Of a stretch of 64,000 nt of DNA, positions 16,877 to 26,800 are shown piece by piece. The stretch comes from Pseudomonas viridiflava (lineage in GTDB: Bacteria; Pseudomonadota; Gammaproteobacteria; Pseudomonadales; Pseudomonadaceae), in assembly GCF_900590755.1 (NCBI RefSeq), contig NZ_UUOC01000010.1, positions 62,001 to 126,000 on the forward strand, given 5' to 3'. Position 1 is the first letter of the stretch. Every line of letters starts with the position of its first letter. The notes under the pieces were generated by a model, which worked only from the letters and a program-made list of their open reading frames with translations, had not been told where the DNA came from and made no database searches. The position numbers and the translations under genes were made by a program.

Positions 16877-17187
16877 GCGTTGCGCTTGTCGGCAAAGCCA
16901 CGGACCACGATGTACAACAATGGCCCAGCCGACACGAACACCACAGTGATCACCAGGTAAGGCAACACGCTGACCAGGGAACGGCCATAAGAGCGGGCAT
17001 CGTTGACCATCCACAGGCAGGCGAGCCCTGCCATCAGGTAAAGGTCGATGACCATTTGCGCGGTGTCGGGCCGGGCCAGCATCTCCAGTCCGAAGGCCAG
17101 AAGTGATTGATCGGCAATCGCCATCGTCCAGCCGGTATAGAGGGTGAAAGCCAGTAACAGGCTCAACGCAATCCAGGGCATTTTCAT
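16873..17187 (-). CDS. small membrane protein, DUF2834-like
   Basis: This 104-residue protein has three hydrophobic segments (about 5-27, 42-60 and 72-96) and a C-terminal VVFVSAGPLLYIVVRG stretch typical of DUF2834 proteins. Function is unknown. It is the first gene of a two-gene unit with the MAPEG protein and is divergent from the XRE regulator, with operator-like repeats between them. DUF assignment is from recall of the family pattern. Confidence 0.75.
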   Translation of the reverse strand: MKMPWIALSLLLAFTLYTGWTMAIADQSLLAFGLEMLARPDTAQMVIDLYLMAGLACLWMVNDARSYGRSLVSVLPYLVITVVFVSAGPLLYIVVRGFADKRNA

Positions 17188-17205
17188 TCTTCTTTCCTTG
17201 ATGAG

Positions 17206-17274
17206 TGGCGTTACACACTAGTGATAGAGTGACGCGCTACTCAATGACCTGACAGGTCATGGACGCGTTACTCA
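17206..17274. promoter_or_regulatory. tandem operator-like boxes around an XRE regulator start
   Basis: Two copies of GACGCG(C/T)TACTCA lie at 17231-17243 and 17262-17274, exactly 31 bases (about three helical turns) apart, and a weaker relative, GGCGTTACACA, at 17206. Between the two copies is a perfect 17-base palindrome, ATGACCTG-A-CAGGTCAT (17244-17260). The cluster sits in the divergent promoter region of the DUF2834/MAPEG pair and the XRE gene. It is probably the binding site of that regulator. Confidence 0.55.
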
Positions 17275-17294
17275 GGGAAGGTCACAGTCCACGC

Positions 17295-18134
17295 ATGAGC
17301 CGTCACTCTTTTCACCACGCCAAACCCACTGCCAGCGCCTCGGCAGGGGACCATCTGCGCCGCTTGCGTCGTCAGGCTGCGTTGAGCCAGTTGGAGCTAT
17401 CCTTGCTGACCGGCGTTTCGCAACGGCACCTCAGCTGCGTGGAGACTGGTCGCGCCAAGGCCAGCCCCGGCACCTTGCATGCCTTGCTGTCTGCCCTCGA
17501 CGTGCCGCTGGAGCACTGCAATGACGTCTTCCTCGCGGCGGGCTACGCACCGCGATACATGGCGTCTGCGCCCGATGCACCGATGATGGAAATGGTTAAC
17601 GGTGCAATCCAGCACATTCTGCAAGTCAACAATCCGGCTCCGGCGATTGTCATCGCCAGCAACTGGAACATCACTGCTGCCAATGTCAGCGCGGGACTGT
17701 TGTTTGCGATGGTCGGCGTGCCGGTCCAGAGCCAGACCGGGCTCAATCTGCTCGACACCCTGCTGCGCCCCGGTGGTTTGGGTGACCACCTGATCAATGC
17801 CGATGAAATACGCGCATTGGCTTGGCAACGCGCGGCGAGGGAAGCCAACGGTAACCCTGATCTGGCGAGGCTCCTGCAGGACCTGCCCAGCCCGGTTGAT
17901 CTGCCGCTGAACACACCGCTCAGTCCCGTGGTGCTCACCCGAGTGCGTTTTGGCGAAGGGGAGCTGAGGTTTCTGTCGACATTCACCACGTTCGGCATGC
18001 CGTTGGACATTACCGTGGAGTCGCTGCGCATCGAGCACCTGATCCCGGCCGACCCGCAGACGTGGCAGATTATGAGCCAGGCTTATCAGCAGCACCTGGC
18101 TGCGGGGGGTGTTGCATCGCAGGAGCGGCTTTAG
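17295..18134 (+). CDS. XRE family regulator with MmyB-like domain
   Basis: The protein has an N-terminal helix-turn-helix (about residues 18-75, LRRLRRQAALSQLELSLLTGV) and a C-terminal MmyB-type ligand-binding domain (NPAPAIVIASNWNITAANVSAGLLF near 115). The ATG at 17295 gives 279 residues; an in-frame ATG at 17259 lies inside a palindrome with a poor ribosome site. It is divergent from the DUF2834/MAPEG pair, its likely target. The stop codon TAG at 18132-18134 and the last codons are supplied by a REP element (GGAGCGGCTTTAGCCGCGAT). Confidence 0.85.
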   Translation: MSRHSFHHAKPTASASAGDHLRRLRRQAALSQLELSLLTGVSQRHLSCVETGRAKASPGTLHALLSALDVPLEHCNDVFLAAGYAPRYMASAPDAPMMEMVNGAIQHILQVNNPAPAIVIASNWNITAANVSAGLLFAMVGVPVQSQTGLNLLDTLLRPGGLGDHLINADEIRALAWQRAAREANGNPDLARLLQDLPSPVDLPLNTPLSPVVLTRVRFGEGELRFLSTFTTFGMPLDITVESLRIEHLIPADPQTWQIMSQAYQQHLAAGGVASQERL

Positions 18135-18209
18135 CCGCGATGGGGTGGTGCATTCACAGCATTTGTGTTGCTGGCAATAATGCTTCGCGGCTGAAGCCGC
18201 CCCTACGAT
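18114..18209. repeat. REP pair overlapping the end of the XRE gene
   Basis: GCAGGAGCGGCTTTAGCCGCGA and its inverted partner TCGCGGCTGAAGCCGCCCCTAC flank a spacer of about 50 bases. The left arm runs into the coding sequence of the XRE regulator. Confidence 0.8.
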
Positions 18210-18230
18210 GGTGGACGGCAGGGCAGGCGC

Positions 18231-19466
18231 CTACTTCTCAGACAACTGCATGATCATCGCCGTCGTCAAATAAAGCCTCGGAGCAATGCTCGACAGGTCC
18301 ATGTATTCGTCCTCGGAGTGCAACCCGGCGCCGACCACGCCCATGGTTTCCAGCACCGCAGGTTTCTGGCTGTCGGGCACATAGGCATAACCGGCATCGG
18401 TGCCGAAGCGCATGGCGATAGGCTCGACTTTGCGACCAATCTTGCCGTACAGCGTCTGCGCCGTTTTAGCCAGGTCTTCGGTGGCCGGGTTCTTGACCAG
18501 TGGCGGGCGACCCTTGTCCATGCGGAAGGTCACCTGAGTTCCATCGATCAGCTTGCTCTGCACGATGCGTTGACCATCGGCCAGCACACGATCGGACTCG
18601 CTCAGGTCCGAATAGCGCATGTCGCCTTCGGCAACGGCGCTGTCCGGGATGATATTGCGCTTGCTGCCGGCGTTGATCATCGTCCAGTTCACGGTCGTGC
18701 CCTTGGCCTTATCACCCAGATCCTTGAGTTGGATCAGCTGATGGGACAGCTCCATTGCCGCATTGCGTCCCGCCTCAGGGGCAGAGCCTGCGTGGGATGA
18801 CTTGCCTTTGACGTCCACGAACACGCCGTTGATGCCGTTGGTGGCTACCGTCACCGCATCCGTGTCAGGCGGCTCGTAGGAGAAAACATAGTCATGTTTG
18901 CGAGCCAGTTCGGCGATGATCTTCTTCGAACCCGCCGAGCCCATTTCCTCGTCCGGGTTGAACAGCACGGTGAGGGTGCCGTAGTCCTTGAACTTTTGAT
19001 CCTGCAAAAGCTTGAGCGAATGCAGCACCATGGCCACGCCGCCTTTAGCGTCTGCGACACCCGGCCCGTAGGCTTTCTCGCCCTCTACCTTGAATGGCCG
19101 CTTGGCCGCAGTACCCGGACCGAACACAGTGTCGTAGTGGATCATCAGCAGGAATGATTTGCTGCCATTGCCCTTGATCGTGCCGACGATGTTATCGCCG
19201 GTCGATGGCGAAGCGGGCGTGGTCTGCACCGTCGCCCCCAACGCTTCGAGGCGTTTTACCAGCATTTCGCTGACGGTTTTCAGCCCTGGCGCCTGGCCGG
19301 TGCCGGTATCGATATCTACGAGTTGTTCAACGGTAGCCAGATAAGCCTTCTGTTCAGCTTCGGCGTTCTTGAGGAGTTGCTCTGGAGGTACTTCGGCTGC
19401 GAATGCCGATGAACAGAGCAGGGTGGTGGCGACGGCGGCCGCCAGAGCGGTACTGCGAACGAACAT
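18231..19466 (-). CDS. secreted M20 family metallopeptidase (carboxypeptidase G2-like)
   Basis: This 411-residue protein has a Sec signal peptide (cleavage after SSAFA, about residue 23). M20 metal-binding stretches follow: MIHYDTVFGPGTA near 107, GVADAKGG near 134, NPDEEMGSAGSK near 170, and a late histidine in GVVGAGLHSEDE. The arrangement matches the glutamate carboxypeptidase (CPG2) subgroup, which removes C-terminal glutamate from folate-like or peptide substrates in the periplasm. The substrate here is not shown. It stands alone between a REP pair and the ychF terminator. Confidence 0.88.
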   Translation of the reverse strand: MFVRSTALAAAVATTLLCSSAFAAEVPPEQLLKNAEAEQKAYLATVEQLVDIDTGTGQAPGLKTVSEMLVKRLEALGATVQTTPASPSTGDNIVGTIKGNGSKSFLLMIHYDTVFGPGTAAKRPFKVEGEKAYGPGVADAKGGVAMVLHSLKLLQDQKFKDYGTLTVLFNPDEEMGSAGSKKIIAELARKHDYVFSYEPPDTDAVTVATNGINGVFVDVKGKSSHAGSAPEAGRNAAMELSHQLIQLKDLGDKAKGTTVNWTMINAGSKRNIIPDSAVAEGDMRYSDLSESDRVLADGQRIVQSKLIDGTQVTFRMDKGRPPLVKNPATEDLAKTAQTLYGKIGRKVEPIAMRFGTDAGYAYVPDSQKPAVLETMGVVGAGLHSEDEYMDLSSIAPRLYLTTAMIMQLSEK

Positions 19467-19567
19467 GCTGGATCCCTCAGATGGTGTTCAGGAGGACCTT
19501 TTGTAACACTTGACCGGCCTTTTTTGTACCTCCGAGCCTGGTATCGAGGAAGTCCGGGCCTGGCCGA

Positions 19568-19602
19568 TGAAACAAAAAAACCGCGCAAAGGCGCGGTTTT
19601 CA
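19568..19602 (-). terminator. terminator after ychF
   Basis: The inverted repeat AAACCGCGC-AAAG-GCGCGGTTT is followed on the minus strand by seven T. It lies 55 bases beyond the ychF stop. Confidence 0.85.
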
Positions 19603-19657
19603 TGGGGTTTGATCAGCTTCTCAGGGCTTCGAAAAAAGCTCTGGACTGAATACTCAA

Positions 19658-20758
19658 TTACACGTTGAAGCGGAAGTGCAGCACGTCGCCGTCTTTGACG
19701 ATGTAGTCCTTGCCTTCCAGGCGCCATTTACCGGCTTCCTTGGCACCGGCTTCACCCTTGTACTGGATGAAGTCGTTGTAGGCGATGCACTCGGCGCGGA
19801 TGAAGCCTTTTTCGAAGTCGGTGTGGATCACGCCAGCGGCTTGTGGTGCGGTGGCACCGACGCGGACGGTCCAGGCGCGGACTTCTTCGACACCAGCAGT
19901 GAAGTAAGTCTGCAGGTGCAGCATTTCGTAGCCTGCACGGATCACGCGGTTCAGGCCGGGCTCTTCGAAGCCCAGAGCTTCAAGGAACATGTCTTTTTCT
20001 TCGCCGTCGTCGAGTTCGGCAATTTCGGCTTCGATCTTGTTGCAGACCGGTACCAGCATTGCGCCTTCTTCTTCGGCGATGGCGCGTACCACGTCCAGCA
20101 GCGGGTTATTCTCGAAGCCGTCTTCAGCAACGTTGGCGATGTACATGACCGGCTTGGTGGTCAGCAGGTGGAAGCCACGAATCACTGCTTTTTCGTCAGC
20201 GTTCATGTTTTTCATCAGGCTGCGCGCTGGCTTGCCTTCGGTGAAGTGAGCAATCAACTGCTCCAGCAGGCCTTTCTGGACCACTGCATCCTTGTCGCCG
20301 CCTTTGGCGTTGCGGGTAACTTTCTGCAGCTGTTTTTCGCAGCTGTCGAGGTCGGCGAAGATCAGCTCAAGGTCGATGATTTCGATGTCGCGTTTCGGGT
20401 CAACGCTGTTGGAGACGTGAATCACGTTCTCGTCTTCGAAGCAGCGAACCACGTGGGCGATGGCGTCGGTTTCACGGATGTTGGCCAGGAACTTGTTGCC
20501 CAGACCTTCACCTTTCGAAGCGCCGGCAACCAGTCCAGCGATGTCGACGAATTCCATGGTGGTCGGCAGGATGCGCTTCGGATTGACGATAGCTGCCAGT
20601 GCCGCCAGACGCGGATCAGGCATGGCCACGATGCCGCTGTTGGGTTCGATGGTGCAGAAGGGGAAGTTCTCCGCCGCAATACCGGATTTGGTCAAGGCGT
20701 TGAACAGGGTGGATTTGCCGACGTTGGGCAGGCCGACGATGCCGCAGTTGAAGCCCAT
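19658..20758 (-). CDS. ychF: redox-regulated ribosome-binding ATPase YchF
   Basis: This 366-residue Obg-family P-loop protein has a Walker A motif ([17 protein letters not shown], residues 8-24), the switch region [19 protein letters not shown] near 67-85, a coiled middle section and a C-terminal TGS domain. YchF hydrolyses ATP and associates with ribosomes. It is last in the prs-rplY-pth-ychF series, 21 bases after pth, and has its own terminator. Confidence 0.96.
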   Translation of the reverse strand: MGFNCGIVGLPNVGKSTLFNALTKSGIAAENFPFCTIEPNSGIVAMPDPRLAALAAIVNPKRILPTTMEFVDIAGLVAGASKGEGLGNKFLANIRETDAIAHVVRCFEDENVIHVSNSVDPKRDIEIIDLELIFADLDSCEKQLQKVTRNAKGGDKDAVVQKGLLEQLIAHFTEGKPARSLMKNMNADEKAVIRGFHLLTTKPVMYIANVAEDGFENNPLLDVVRAIAEEEGAMLVPVCNKIEAEIAELDDGEEKDMFLEALGFEEPGLNRVIRAGYEMLHLQTYFTAGVEEVRAWTVRVGATAPQAAGVIHTDFEKGFIRAECIAYNDFIQYKGEAGAKEAGKWRLEGKDYIVKDGDVLHFRFNV

Positions 20759-20779
20759 GATGTATCCCCTCGTGTGATG

Positions 20780-21364
20780 TCAGGCCTTCTGGCTGTGCAG
20801 GTTTTTCATCGCCCGGTTCCATTCACCGGCGAAGATATCCGGCAGCACGCCGAGGGCAAAGTCGATGCTGGCGTCCAGTTTTTCCTGTTCGGCGCGTGGC
20901 GCTCGACCCAGAACAAAACCGGAGACCTTGTTGGCATCGCCTGGGTGGCCGATGCCAAGCCGCAAGCGGTGAAAGGTATTCTGATTGCCGAGCTGCGCGA
21001 TGATGTCACGCAACCCGTTATGACCGCCATGGCCGCCGCCCTGTTTGAACTTGGCAACGCCCGGTGGCAGATCGAGTTCGTCATGAGCCACCAGAATGGC
21101 ATCGACCGGAATCCGGTAGAAACCAGCGAGCGCCGCGACGGACTGGCCGCTGCGGTTCATATAGGTGGTGGGGATCAATAGACGAACATCCTGACCCTGG
21201 TGAGTGAAGCGCCCGGTCAGGCCAAAAAATTTGCGCTCAGCGACGAGATTGACTCGTTGCGCGTCAGCGATACGCTCAACAAAAAGAGCCCCTGCGTTAT
21301 GCCGGGTCTGTTCGTATTCAGCGCCTGGATTTCCCAGGCCAACGATCAGTTGTATGGCAGTCAC
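20780..21364 (-). CDS. pth: peptidyl-tRNA hydrolase
   Basis: This 194-residue enzyme frees tRNA from prematurely released peptidyl-tRNA. Visible family residues are Asn12 and His22 in [17 protein letters not shown], the catalytic aspartate region [12 protein letters not shown] near 92-103, and [11 protein letters not shown] near 111-121. It lies between rplY (162-base gap) and ychF, as in other Pseudomonas. Confidence 0.96.
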   Translation of the reverse strand: MTAIQLIVGLGNPGAEYEQTRHNAGALFVERIADAQRVNLVAERKFFGLTGRFTHQGQDVRLLIPTTYMNRSGQSVAALAGFYRIPVDAILVAHDELDLPPGVAKFKQGGGHGGHNGLRDIIAQLGNQNTFHRLRLGIGHPGDANKVSGFVLGRAPRAEQEKLDASIDFALGVLPDIFAGEWNRAMKNLHSQKA

Positions 21365-21526
21365 GACAGGGGCCCTTTTCTGGAGTTGTGGATAAAACCG
21401 CTGCAGGCAGCGGCAAAACTGGAGGAAAACTGCTCATTTACCATGATGTAAACTCCGCGATTCTGCCCGTTTTGCCTGACTTCTACAGCGGTCTCCCGAG
21501 CAACTCCGGCATTACCAAGTAATGAA

Positions 21527-22132
21527 TTACTCGGCAGTACCTTCTGCTTCGTCTTCGGTCGGTACAACGCGCGGAGCGTGAACGTTGGCAACAGCCAGGT
21601 CGTTACCGTGCGCCAGTGCCACGAACTCAACGCCTTTAGGCGCTTTCAGGTCGGACAGGTGAACGATTGCGCCGATTTCCAGAGCCGATACGTCGACTTC
21701 GATGAACTCAGGCAGATCTTTCGGCAGGCAGGTTACTTCCAGTTCGGAAGTCACGTGCGAAACTTCGCCGCCTTTCTTGATCGGAGCTTCTTCACCGATG
21801 AAGTGAACAGGCACGATAGCGGTCAGTTTCTGGCCAGCGATAACGCGTACGAAGTCAGCATGCATCACGTGGCCTTTGGCCGGGTGACGTTGCAGAGCTT
21901 TGATGATCACGTTTTGCTTTTTGCCAGCAACGGTCAGCTCGATGATGTGGCTGTACGAAGCTTCGTTTTCCAGCAGCTTGGCAACTTCTTTAGCCAGCAG
22001 GCTGATGGATTCAGGGGCTTTTTCGCCACCGTATACAACAGCTGGAACCAGGCTTGCGAGACGACGCAGGCGGCGGCTCGCACCTTTCCCCAGGTCGGAA
22101 CGCACTTCAGCATTCAGGGTAAAATCGTTCAT
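21527..22132 (-). CDS. rplY: 50S ribosomal protein L25 (general stress protein Ctc)
   Basis: This 201-residue protein has an N-terminal L25 5S-rRNA-binding domain (1-95, with [14 protein letters not shown]) and a C-terminal TL5/Ctc beta domain (100-190), the long form usual in Pseudomonas. The start at 22132 follows TTTGGAG. Between prs and rplY lies a strong terminator (22197-22233) and a further leader hairpin, so rplY probably has its own promoter or partial read-through. Confidence 0.95.
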   Translation of the reverse strand: MNDFTLNAEVRSDLGKGASRRLRRLASLVPAVVYGGEKAPESISLLAKEVAKLLENEASYSHIIELTVAGKKQNVIIKALQRHPAKGHVMHADFVRVIAGQKLTAIVPVHFIGEEAPIKKGGEVSHVTSELEVTCLPKDLPEFIEVDVSALEIGAIVHLSDLKAPKGVEFVALAHGNDLAVANVHAPRVVPTEDEAEGTAE

Positions 22133-22161
22133 TTTGTATCTCCAAATTAGCCACATTCGCA

Positions 22162-22184
22162 CTGACGTTTGCGACCGACGTCAG
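22162..22184 (-). promoter_or_regulatory. leader hairpin before rplY
   Basis: CTGACGT and ACGTCAG form a seven-pair hairpin with a nine-base loop, 30 bases before the rplY start and 12 bases after the prs terminator. Its role (for example autogenous control by L25) is a guess. Confidence 0.4.
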
Positions 22185-22196
22185 AACGATATGGGC

Positions 22197-22233
22197 AAAA
22201 AAGCCCCGCCCTGACCGAATGTCAGGGCGGGGC
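22197..22233 (-). terminator. terminator after prs
   Basis: A perfect 13-pair stem, GCCCCGCCCTGAC / GTCAGGGCGGGGC, with a five-base loop is followed by six T on the minus strand. It separates prs from rplY. Confidence 0.88.
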
Positions 22234-22270
22234 GCTTTTCGTCAACAGGGTGTCAGCTCAGGGAAAACCC

Positions 22271-23212
22271 TTAGCGGAACATCGCGCTGATCGATTCTTC
22301 GTTGCTGATGCGGCGAACCGCTTCGGCGACTACCGGAGCAATATCCAGTTGACGGATACGGCTACAGGCTTGTGCTGCAGCGGACAGCGGGATGGTGTTA
22401 GTCACCACCAGCTCATCCAGCACGGAATTTTCAATGTTTTCGATCGCCCGACCCGACAGCACAGGGTGTGTGCAGTATGCAAAGACCTTGGCAGCGCCAT
22501 GCTCTTTCAGGGCCTTGGCCGCGTGGCACAGAGTGCCGGCGGTATCGACCATGTCATCGACCAGAATACAGGTACGCCCTTCGACATCACCGATGATATG
22601 CATCACTTCAGAGTGATTGGCTTTCTCACGGCGCTTGTCGATGATCCCGAGATCAACGCCCAGGGATTTGGCAACAGCACGTGCACGCACGACGCCGCCG
22701 ATATCCGGGGAAACGATCATCAGGTTTTCGAAGCGTTGATCTTCAATGTCATCCACCAGAACAGGGGAGCCGTAGATGTTATCTACCGGAATATCGAAGA
22801 AACCCTGGATTTGGTCAGCATGCAGATCCACCGTGAGAACACGATCGATCCCCACAACAGTGAGCATGTCAGCAACAACTTTTGCGCTGATAGCTACACG
22901 TGCGGAACGCGGACGGCGGTCCTGACGGGCATAACCAAAGTAAGGAATCACAGCAGTGATTCGGGACGCTGAGGAGCGACGGAAGGCATCAGCCATCACG
23001 ACGAGTTCCATCAGGTTATCGTTGGTCGGAGCGCACGTTGGCTGAATGATGAAGACGTCTTTACCGCGGACGTTTTCATTAATCTCAGTAGAAATCTCGC
23101 CGTCGGAAAACTTGCCGACAGAAACATCACCTAGTGGGATATGCAGCTGACGTACGACACGTCGAGCCAGATCGGGGTTAGCGTTCCCCGTAAAGACCAT
23201 CATCTTGGACAC
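22271..23212 (-). CDS. prs: ribose-phosphate pyrophosphokinase
   Basis: This 313-residue enzyme makes PRPP from ribose 5-phosphate and ATP. Signatures include the flexible-loop YFGYARQDR near 99, the Mg/ATP-binding [12 protein letters not shown] near 130 and the PRPP loop [12 protein letters not shown] near 220. The GTG at 23212 gives the standard N-terminus [13 protein letters not shown]; the open frame continues upstream only because it runs into the tRNA gene. It lies 46 bases after tRNA-Gln. Confidence 0.96.
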   Translation of the reverse strand: MSKMMVFTGNANPDLARRVVRQLHIPLGDVSVGKFSDGEISTEINENVRGKDVFIIQPTCAPTNDNLMELVVMADAFRRSSASRITAVIPYFGYARQDRRPRSARVAISAKVVADMLTVVGIDRVLTVDLHADQIQGFFDIPVDNIYGSPVLVDDIEDQRFENLMIVSPDIGGVVRARAVAKSLGVDLGIIDKRREKANHSEVMHIIGDVEGRTCILVDDMVDTAGTLCHAAKALKEHGAAKVFAYCTHPVLSGRAIENIENSVLDELVVTNTIPLSAAAQACSRIRQLDIAPVVAEAVRRISNEESISAMFR

Positions 23213-23258
23213 GCGCAGTACCTGAAGGCTGAGGGTAACCTGGATGAGTATAGGAAAA

Positions 23259-23333
23259 TGGCAGGGGCGGCTGGATTCGAACCAACGCATGGCAGGATCA
23301 AAACCTGCTGCCTTACCGCTTGGCGACGCCCCT
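23259..23333 (-). tRNA. tRNA-Gln (UUG anticodon)
   Basis: The 75-base gene folds as a cloverleaf. The acceptor stem is AGGGGCG/CGCCCCT with an encoded GCCA end. The anticodon stem GCAGG/CCTGC encloses the loop TTTTGAT (anticodon TTG), and the T arm contains GGTTCGAATCC. It lies between ispE and prs, an arrangement conserved in Pseudomonas, and may be cut from a joint transcript. Confidence 0.95.
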
Positions 23334-23370
23334 GTATCTGTTGCAACGAGTACCGAGTACTCGGTTCCTT

Positions 23371-24222
23371 TTAGAGCAGACTTTGCAGCTTGCGATGCAA
23401 CATCGAAATGTTACTTCCTTTCGCTACAAACCCTGTAAGGGTCTCTGTCAGAAGGGCCGAGACTTTATCAGCTTCAGCTTTGTTTGGGAAGGCCCCAAAC
23501 ACACAACTTCCAGTTCCGGTTAATTTTGCTTCGGTAAATTTACCTAACAAATTCAATGCGTTACGTACCTCTGGATAACGCCTTGCTACAACCGGTAAGC
23601 AGTCATTTCGACTGTTTCCCTTGGGAACGGGGCGCACTTTAATGGGAGGAGAGTTACGTGTCAACAGTGGATCTGAAAAAATTTCTGCTGTACTTACAGA
23701 TACTTGCGGCACGAGCACCAGATACCACGGTTCTTCAGGGTCTACAGGGGTCAGTTTTTCGCCCACACCCTCAGCAAATGCGGCGTGTCCACGGACGAAA
23801 ACCGGAACGTCGGCACCCAGGGTGAGGCCCAGCGCAGCCAGGCGATCTTCATCCCAGTTCAACTGCCATAAATGGTTCAGACCCAGCAAAGTGGTGGCCG
23901 CATCGGAACTGCCGCCGCCGATGCCGCCGCCCATGGGCAGACGTTTTTCCAGCCAGATGTCCATGCCGAGGGTGCAGCCCGACTGTTTTTGCAGCGCTCG
24001 GGCGGCTTTGACAATCAGGTTGCTGTCGTGGGGAACACCGGGGACATCGGTCTGCAGGCAGATTTCGCCGTCATTACGAACAGCGAAACTGAGTTCATCA
24101 CCGTAATCGACAAACTGAAACAGGGTTTGCAGCTCGTGATAGCCGTCAGGACGACGGCCAAGAATGTGCAGCATCAGGTTCAGTTTGGCCGGCGCGGGCA
24201 GGGTCAGGCGAGGTGCGCTCAT
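23371..24222 (-). CDS. ispE: 4-diphosphocytidyl-2-C-methyl-D-erythritol kinase
   Basis: This 283-residue GHMP kinase phosphorylates CDP-methylerythritol in the MEP isoprenoid pathway. It shows [21 protein letters not shown] near the N-terminus (lysine of the active site), and the ATP-binding glycine loop [17 protein letters not shown] near 92-108. The start at 24222 lies two bases after the lolB stop, so the genes are coupled. Confidence 0.95.
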   Translation of the reverse strand: MSAPRLTLPAPAKLNLMLHILGRRPDGYHELQTLFQFVDYGDELSFAVRNDGEICLQTDVPGVPHDSNLIVKAARALQKQSGCTLGMDIWLEKRLPMGGGIGGGSSDAATTLLGLNHLWQLNWDEDRLAALGLTLGADVPVFVRGHAAFAEGVGEKLTPVDPEEPWYLVLVPQVSVSTAEIFSDPLLTRNSPPIKVRPVPKGNSRNDCLPVVARRYPEVRNALNLLGKFTEAKLTGTGSCVFGAFPNKAEADKVSALLTETLTGFVAKGSNISMLHRKLQSLL

Positions 24223-24224
24223 GT

Positions 24225-24842
24225 TTACTGACCCAGTTTGCGAGGTTGCCAATCCTTGATGACCAGCGTGACGTCCAGATCCTGGCCGTGCAGTTTGACC
24301 CGCTCGGGCAGCCAGTAGCCGTTCTGTTCTACGTAGCTGAGGTACTCGACCTGCCAGCCGTCCTGTTCAAGGTTAGCCAGACGGCTGTCACCATCGAGGG
24401 TCAGACGGCTTTTGCTGTCGGGAGCGGGGAGGCCGCGTACCCACCAGACCAGGTGCGAGACCGGCAATTTCCAGCCCAGTTGATCCTGAAGCAGGGTTTC
24501 CGGTGTGGATGCTTCATAGCGGCCCTGATTGGCGACTTCCAGGCTGACGGCGCCGGGGCGACCGGTAAGGCGTGCTGCGCCGCGCCCCAGCGGGCCGGAC
24601 AGGCGGATATCGTAGTAATCCTGACGTTGCAGCCAGAACAACGTGCCGCTGCCAGAGTCCTTGGGTGCGCGGATCCCGACTTTGCCGTTGATCTGCCAGC
24701 CATCAAGGCTAGTCAGTTGCTGTTTGTGTTGCTGCCATTGGGCAGGATCACCCTTGCCCTGGAGGGCTTCACGGGAAGTCAGACCGGCGCAGCCGGCGAG
24801 CAGGGCGATAAGGCTGAATACGATTACGTGGCGCAAAAACAT
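24225..24842 (-). CDS. lolB: outer-membrane lipoprotein LolB
   Basis: This 205-residue lipoprotein receives lipoproteins from LolA and inserts them into the outer membrane. The lipobox LLAGC places the acylated cysteine at 18. The LolB stretch [12 protein letters not shown] follows near 50, with the typical beta-rich body. It lies between the TPR lipoprotein gene (4-base gap) and ispE, as in P. aeruginosa. Confidence 0.94.
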   Translation of the reverse strand: MFLRHVIVFSLIALLAGCAGLTSREALQGKGDPAQWQQHKQQLTSLDGWQINGKVGIRAPKDSGSGTLFWLQRQDYYDIRLSGPLGRGAARLTGRPGAVSLEVANQGRYEASTPETLLQDQLGWKLPVSHLVWWVRGLPAPDSKSRLTLDGDSRLANLEQDGWQVEYLSYVEQNGYWLPERVKLHGQDLDVTLVIKDWQPRKLGQ

Positions 24843-24846
24843 AAAT

Positions 24847-26574
24847 TCAAAGAGTCTCGGATCCGGTCAAGCGCCGCACGGTGCTGCGCAAGATTGGGCT
24901 ATCGGGTTGGTCTTCCAGGGCTTTGCCCCAGACTTTACGGGCCTCGCGCTGTTGGCCTTTGGCCCACAGCACTTCGCCAAGGTGAGCGGCGACTTCATGA
25001 TCGGGGAAGCGCTCAAGTGCCTGACGCAAATAGCGTTCAGCTTCATCGAGGTTGCCCAGGCGGTAATTGACCCAGCCAAGGCTGTCCAGCACGGCCGGGT
25101 CTTCCGGGTTCAGGGTGTGAGCCCGTTCGATCAGCTCTTTGGCTTCGGCATAGCGCGTGGTGCGATCAGACAGGGTATAACCCAGGGCGTTGAGGGCCAT
25201 GGCGTTGTCCGGTTCGCGCTTGAGGATGGCGCGCAGGTCTTTTTCCATCTGGGCCAGATCATTGCGCTTCTCGGCCAGCATCGAGCGGGTGTACAGCAGA
25301 TTCAGGTCGTCCGGGTATTGCTTGAGCGCCTGATTCAATACCTGCCATCCGCGATCAGGCTGGTTGTTGTTGGTCAGGGTTTCGGCTTCGATGAGGTACA
25401 ACTGGATCGCGTATTCCGGTTGTGACTCTCGGGCTTCGGCCAGCCGTTTGGATGCTTCAGCCGCGCCGCCATTGCTCATCAGAATGTCTGCCTGACGCAA
25501 CTGAGCGGGCAGGAATTCAGTGCCGGGACTCACCTGAGCGTATTCGGCCAGGGCATTTTGCGGGTCGTTACGCTCTTCGTAGATGCGGCCCAGATTCAGG
25601 TGCGCCGAATCCACATGAGCTTCACGGGCAATCAGTTCTTGCAAATAGCCAATCGCCTCGTCCCAGGCCTTGGCTTCTATACAGACCAGTGCCAGGGAGA
25701 AACGCAATTCGTCGTCATCCGGAAACTGCTGCACAAGGCTGGAGAACTGCACCTTGGCGTCGTCCATGCGGTTCTGTTCTACCAGCATGCGGGCGTAAGT
25801 CAGGCGCAGACGTTTGTCGTCCGGGTATTTCTTGATGCTTTTTTCCAGGATAGGCAGCGCTTCCTTGCCACGATTCATGCCTTGCAGCAGGCGAGCGCGC
25901 AGCAAGATCGGTGCAACTTCACCTTCCTTGGGTGGATTGTCTTCCAGCAGCTTCAGCGAATTTTCCGCGTCGCCATTCTGCTGCAACAACAGCGCCTTGC
26001 CGAAAATCAGCTGGCCGTTGTTCGGGTATTTGACCAGCAGGCGGTCGAAACTTTTCAGCAATGCATTGCGGGTTTCCGGGCTGGTCTCGGCAGCAGACAA
26101 GGCCAGGAAGTCAAAATGCGTGTCGCCCTGACCCTGCAGCACCTTCTCCATATAGATCATGGAGTCGTCGTAGCGCCCGGCGCGGGCCAGTTGAATGGCC
26201 GCCGCACGTTGCGCTTCGAGGTTGTCCCGATCGTTTCTGGCCCAGATCAGCGAAGTGTCCAGGGCTGCCTGATCGGCGCCCAGGTACTCGGCAATCCGGA
26301 AGGCACGCTCGGAAACCCCGGGATCCTGGGTGTTGATCGCCTGGGTCACGTAGTTGTCCAGCGCAATATCAAAACGATTGCGCTGGCCAGCCAGCTCCGC
26401 GCTCAGCAAGCTGACGAGGGTTTCCTGGGTGAACGAGCCATACACCTGAGGCTTGGCTTCAGGTGCGGGGACGATGTCTTTCTGCGCAGGTGTTGTCTGC
26501 GTCTGCACGGGCGCCATCGATTGGCAGCCGCTGAGAAAGGCAAGAGCAAGGAACAGCGCGGAGGATCTATTCAT
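24847..26574 (-). CDS. tetratricopeptide-repeat lipoprotein
   Basis: This 575-residue protein has a lipobox (LAFLSGC, cysteine near 17) followed by many TPR units. They are clearest in the last 200 residues: [42 protein letters not shown] and [26 protein letters not shown] repeats. It is the counterpart of P. aeruginosa PA4667. It probably scaffolds envelope proteins, but the partner is unknown. First gene of the unit with lolB and ispE, divergent from hemA. Confidence 0.88.
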   Translation of the reverse strand: MNRSSALFLALAFLSGCQSMAPVQTQTTPAQKDIVPAPEAKPQVYGSFTQETLVSLLSAELAGQRNRFDIALDNYVTQAINTQDPGVSERAFRIAEYLGADQAALDTSLIWARNDRDNLEAQRAAAIQLARAGRYDDSMIYMEKVLQGQGDTHFDFLALSAAETSPETRNALLKSFDRLLVKYPNNGQLIFGKALLLQQNGDAENSLKLLEDNPPKEGEVAPILLRARLLQGMNRGKEALPILEKSIKKYPDDKRLRLTYARMLVEQNRMDDAKVQFSSLVQQFPDDDELRFSLALVCIEAKAWDEAIGYLQELIAREAHVDSAHLNLGRIYEERNDPQNALAEYAQVSPGTEFLPAQLRQADILMSNGGAAEASKRLAEARESQPEYAIQLYLIEAETLTNNNQPDRGWQVLNQALKQYPDDLNLLYTRSMLAEKRNDLAQMEKDLRAILKREPDNAMALNALGYTLSDRTTRYAEAKELIERAHTLNPEDPAVLDSLGWVNYRLGNLDEAERYLRQALERFPDHEVAAHLGEVLWAKGQQREARKVWGKALEDQPDSPILRSTVRRLTGSETL

Positions 26575-26714
26575 ATATAAGAAGGGACGACTTACCTGCG
26601 GTTGGAGCATCATGACACAAGGCCGGGAGCAAACCCACAGCCGGTTCGAAAACTGCTGGGACGCGGTTTTTCGCTGTGCGCAAAGCCCAGAATGATGGCG
26701 GTTTGAGTGCAGCT

Positions 26715-26768
26715 CTATTAGGACAATAGTCAGCGGTGGTTGTTCTGAACCTATTGAAGTAGGACAAT
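26715..26768. promoter_or_regulatory. repeated dyad elements in the hemA promoter region
   Basis: The sequence CTATT-AGGAC-AATAG is a perfect inverted repeat at 26715-26729. A related copy, CTATTGAAGTAGGACAATTG, lies at 26751-26770, so TAGGACAAT occurs twice, 41 bases apart (26719 and 26760). They lie in the divergent region of the TPR lipoprotein gene and hemA, about 35-85 bases before the hemA start. No known regulator is recognised. Confidence 0.35.
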
Positions 26769-26800
26769 TGCCGGCTTCACGTCACCATCAGCGACCTTGA

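Noticed and set aside
19676..21181. 501-codon open frame antisense to ychF and pth
   Set aside because: It spans two well-recognised genes on the other strand and has no recognisable domain.
23213..23290. Upstream extension of prs
   Set aside because: It would translate part of tRNA-Gln; the GTG at 23212 gives the standard protein of 313 residues.
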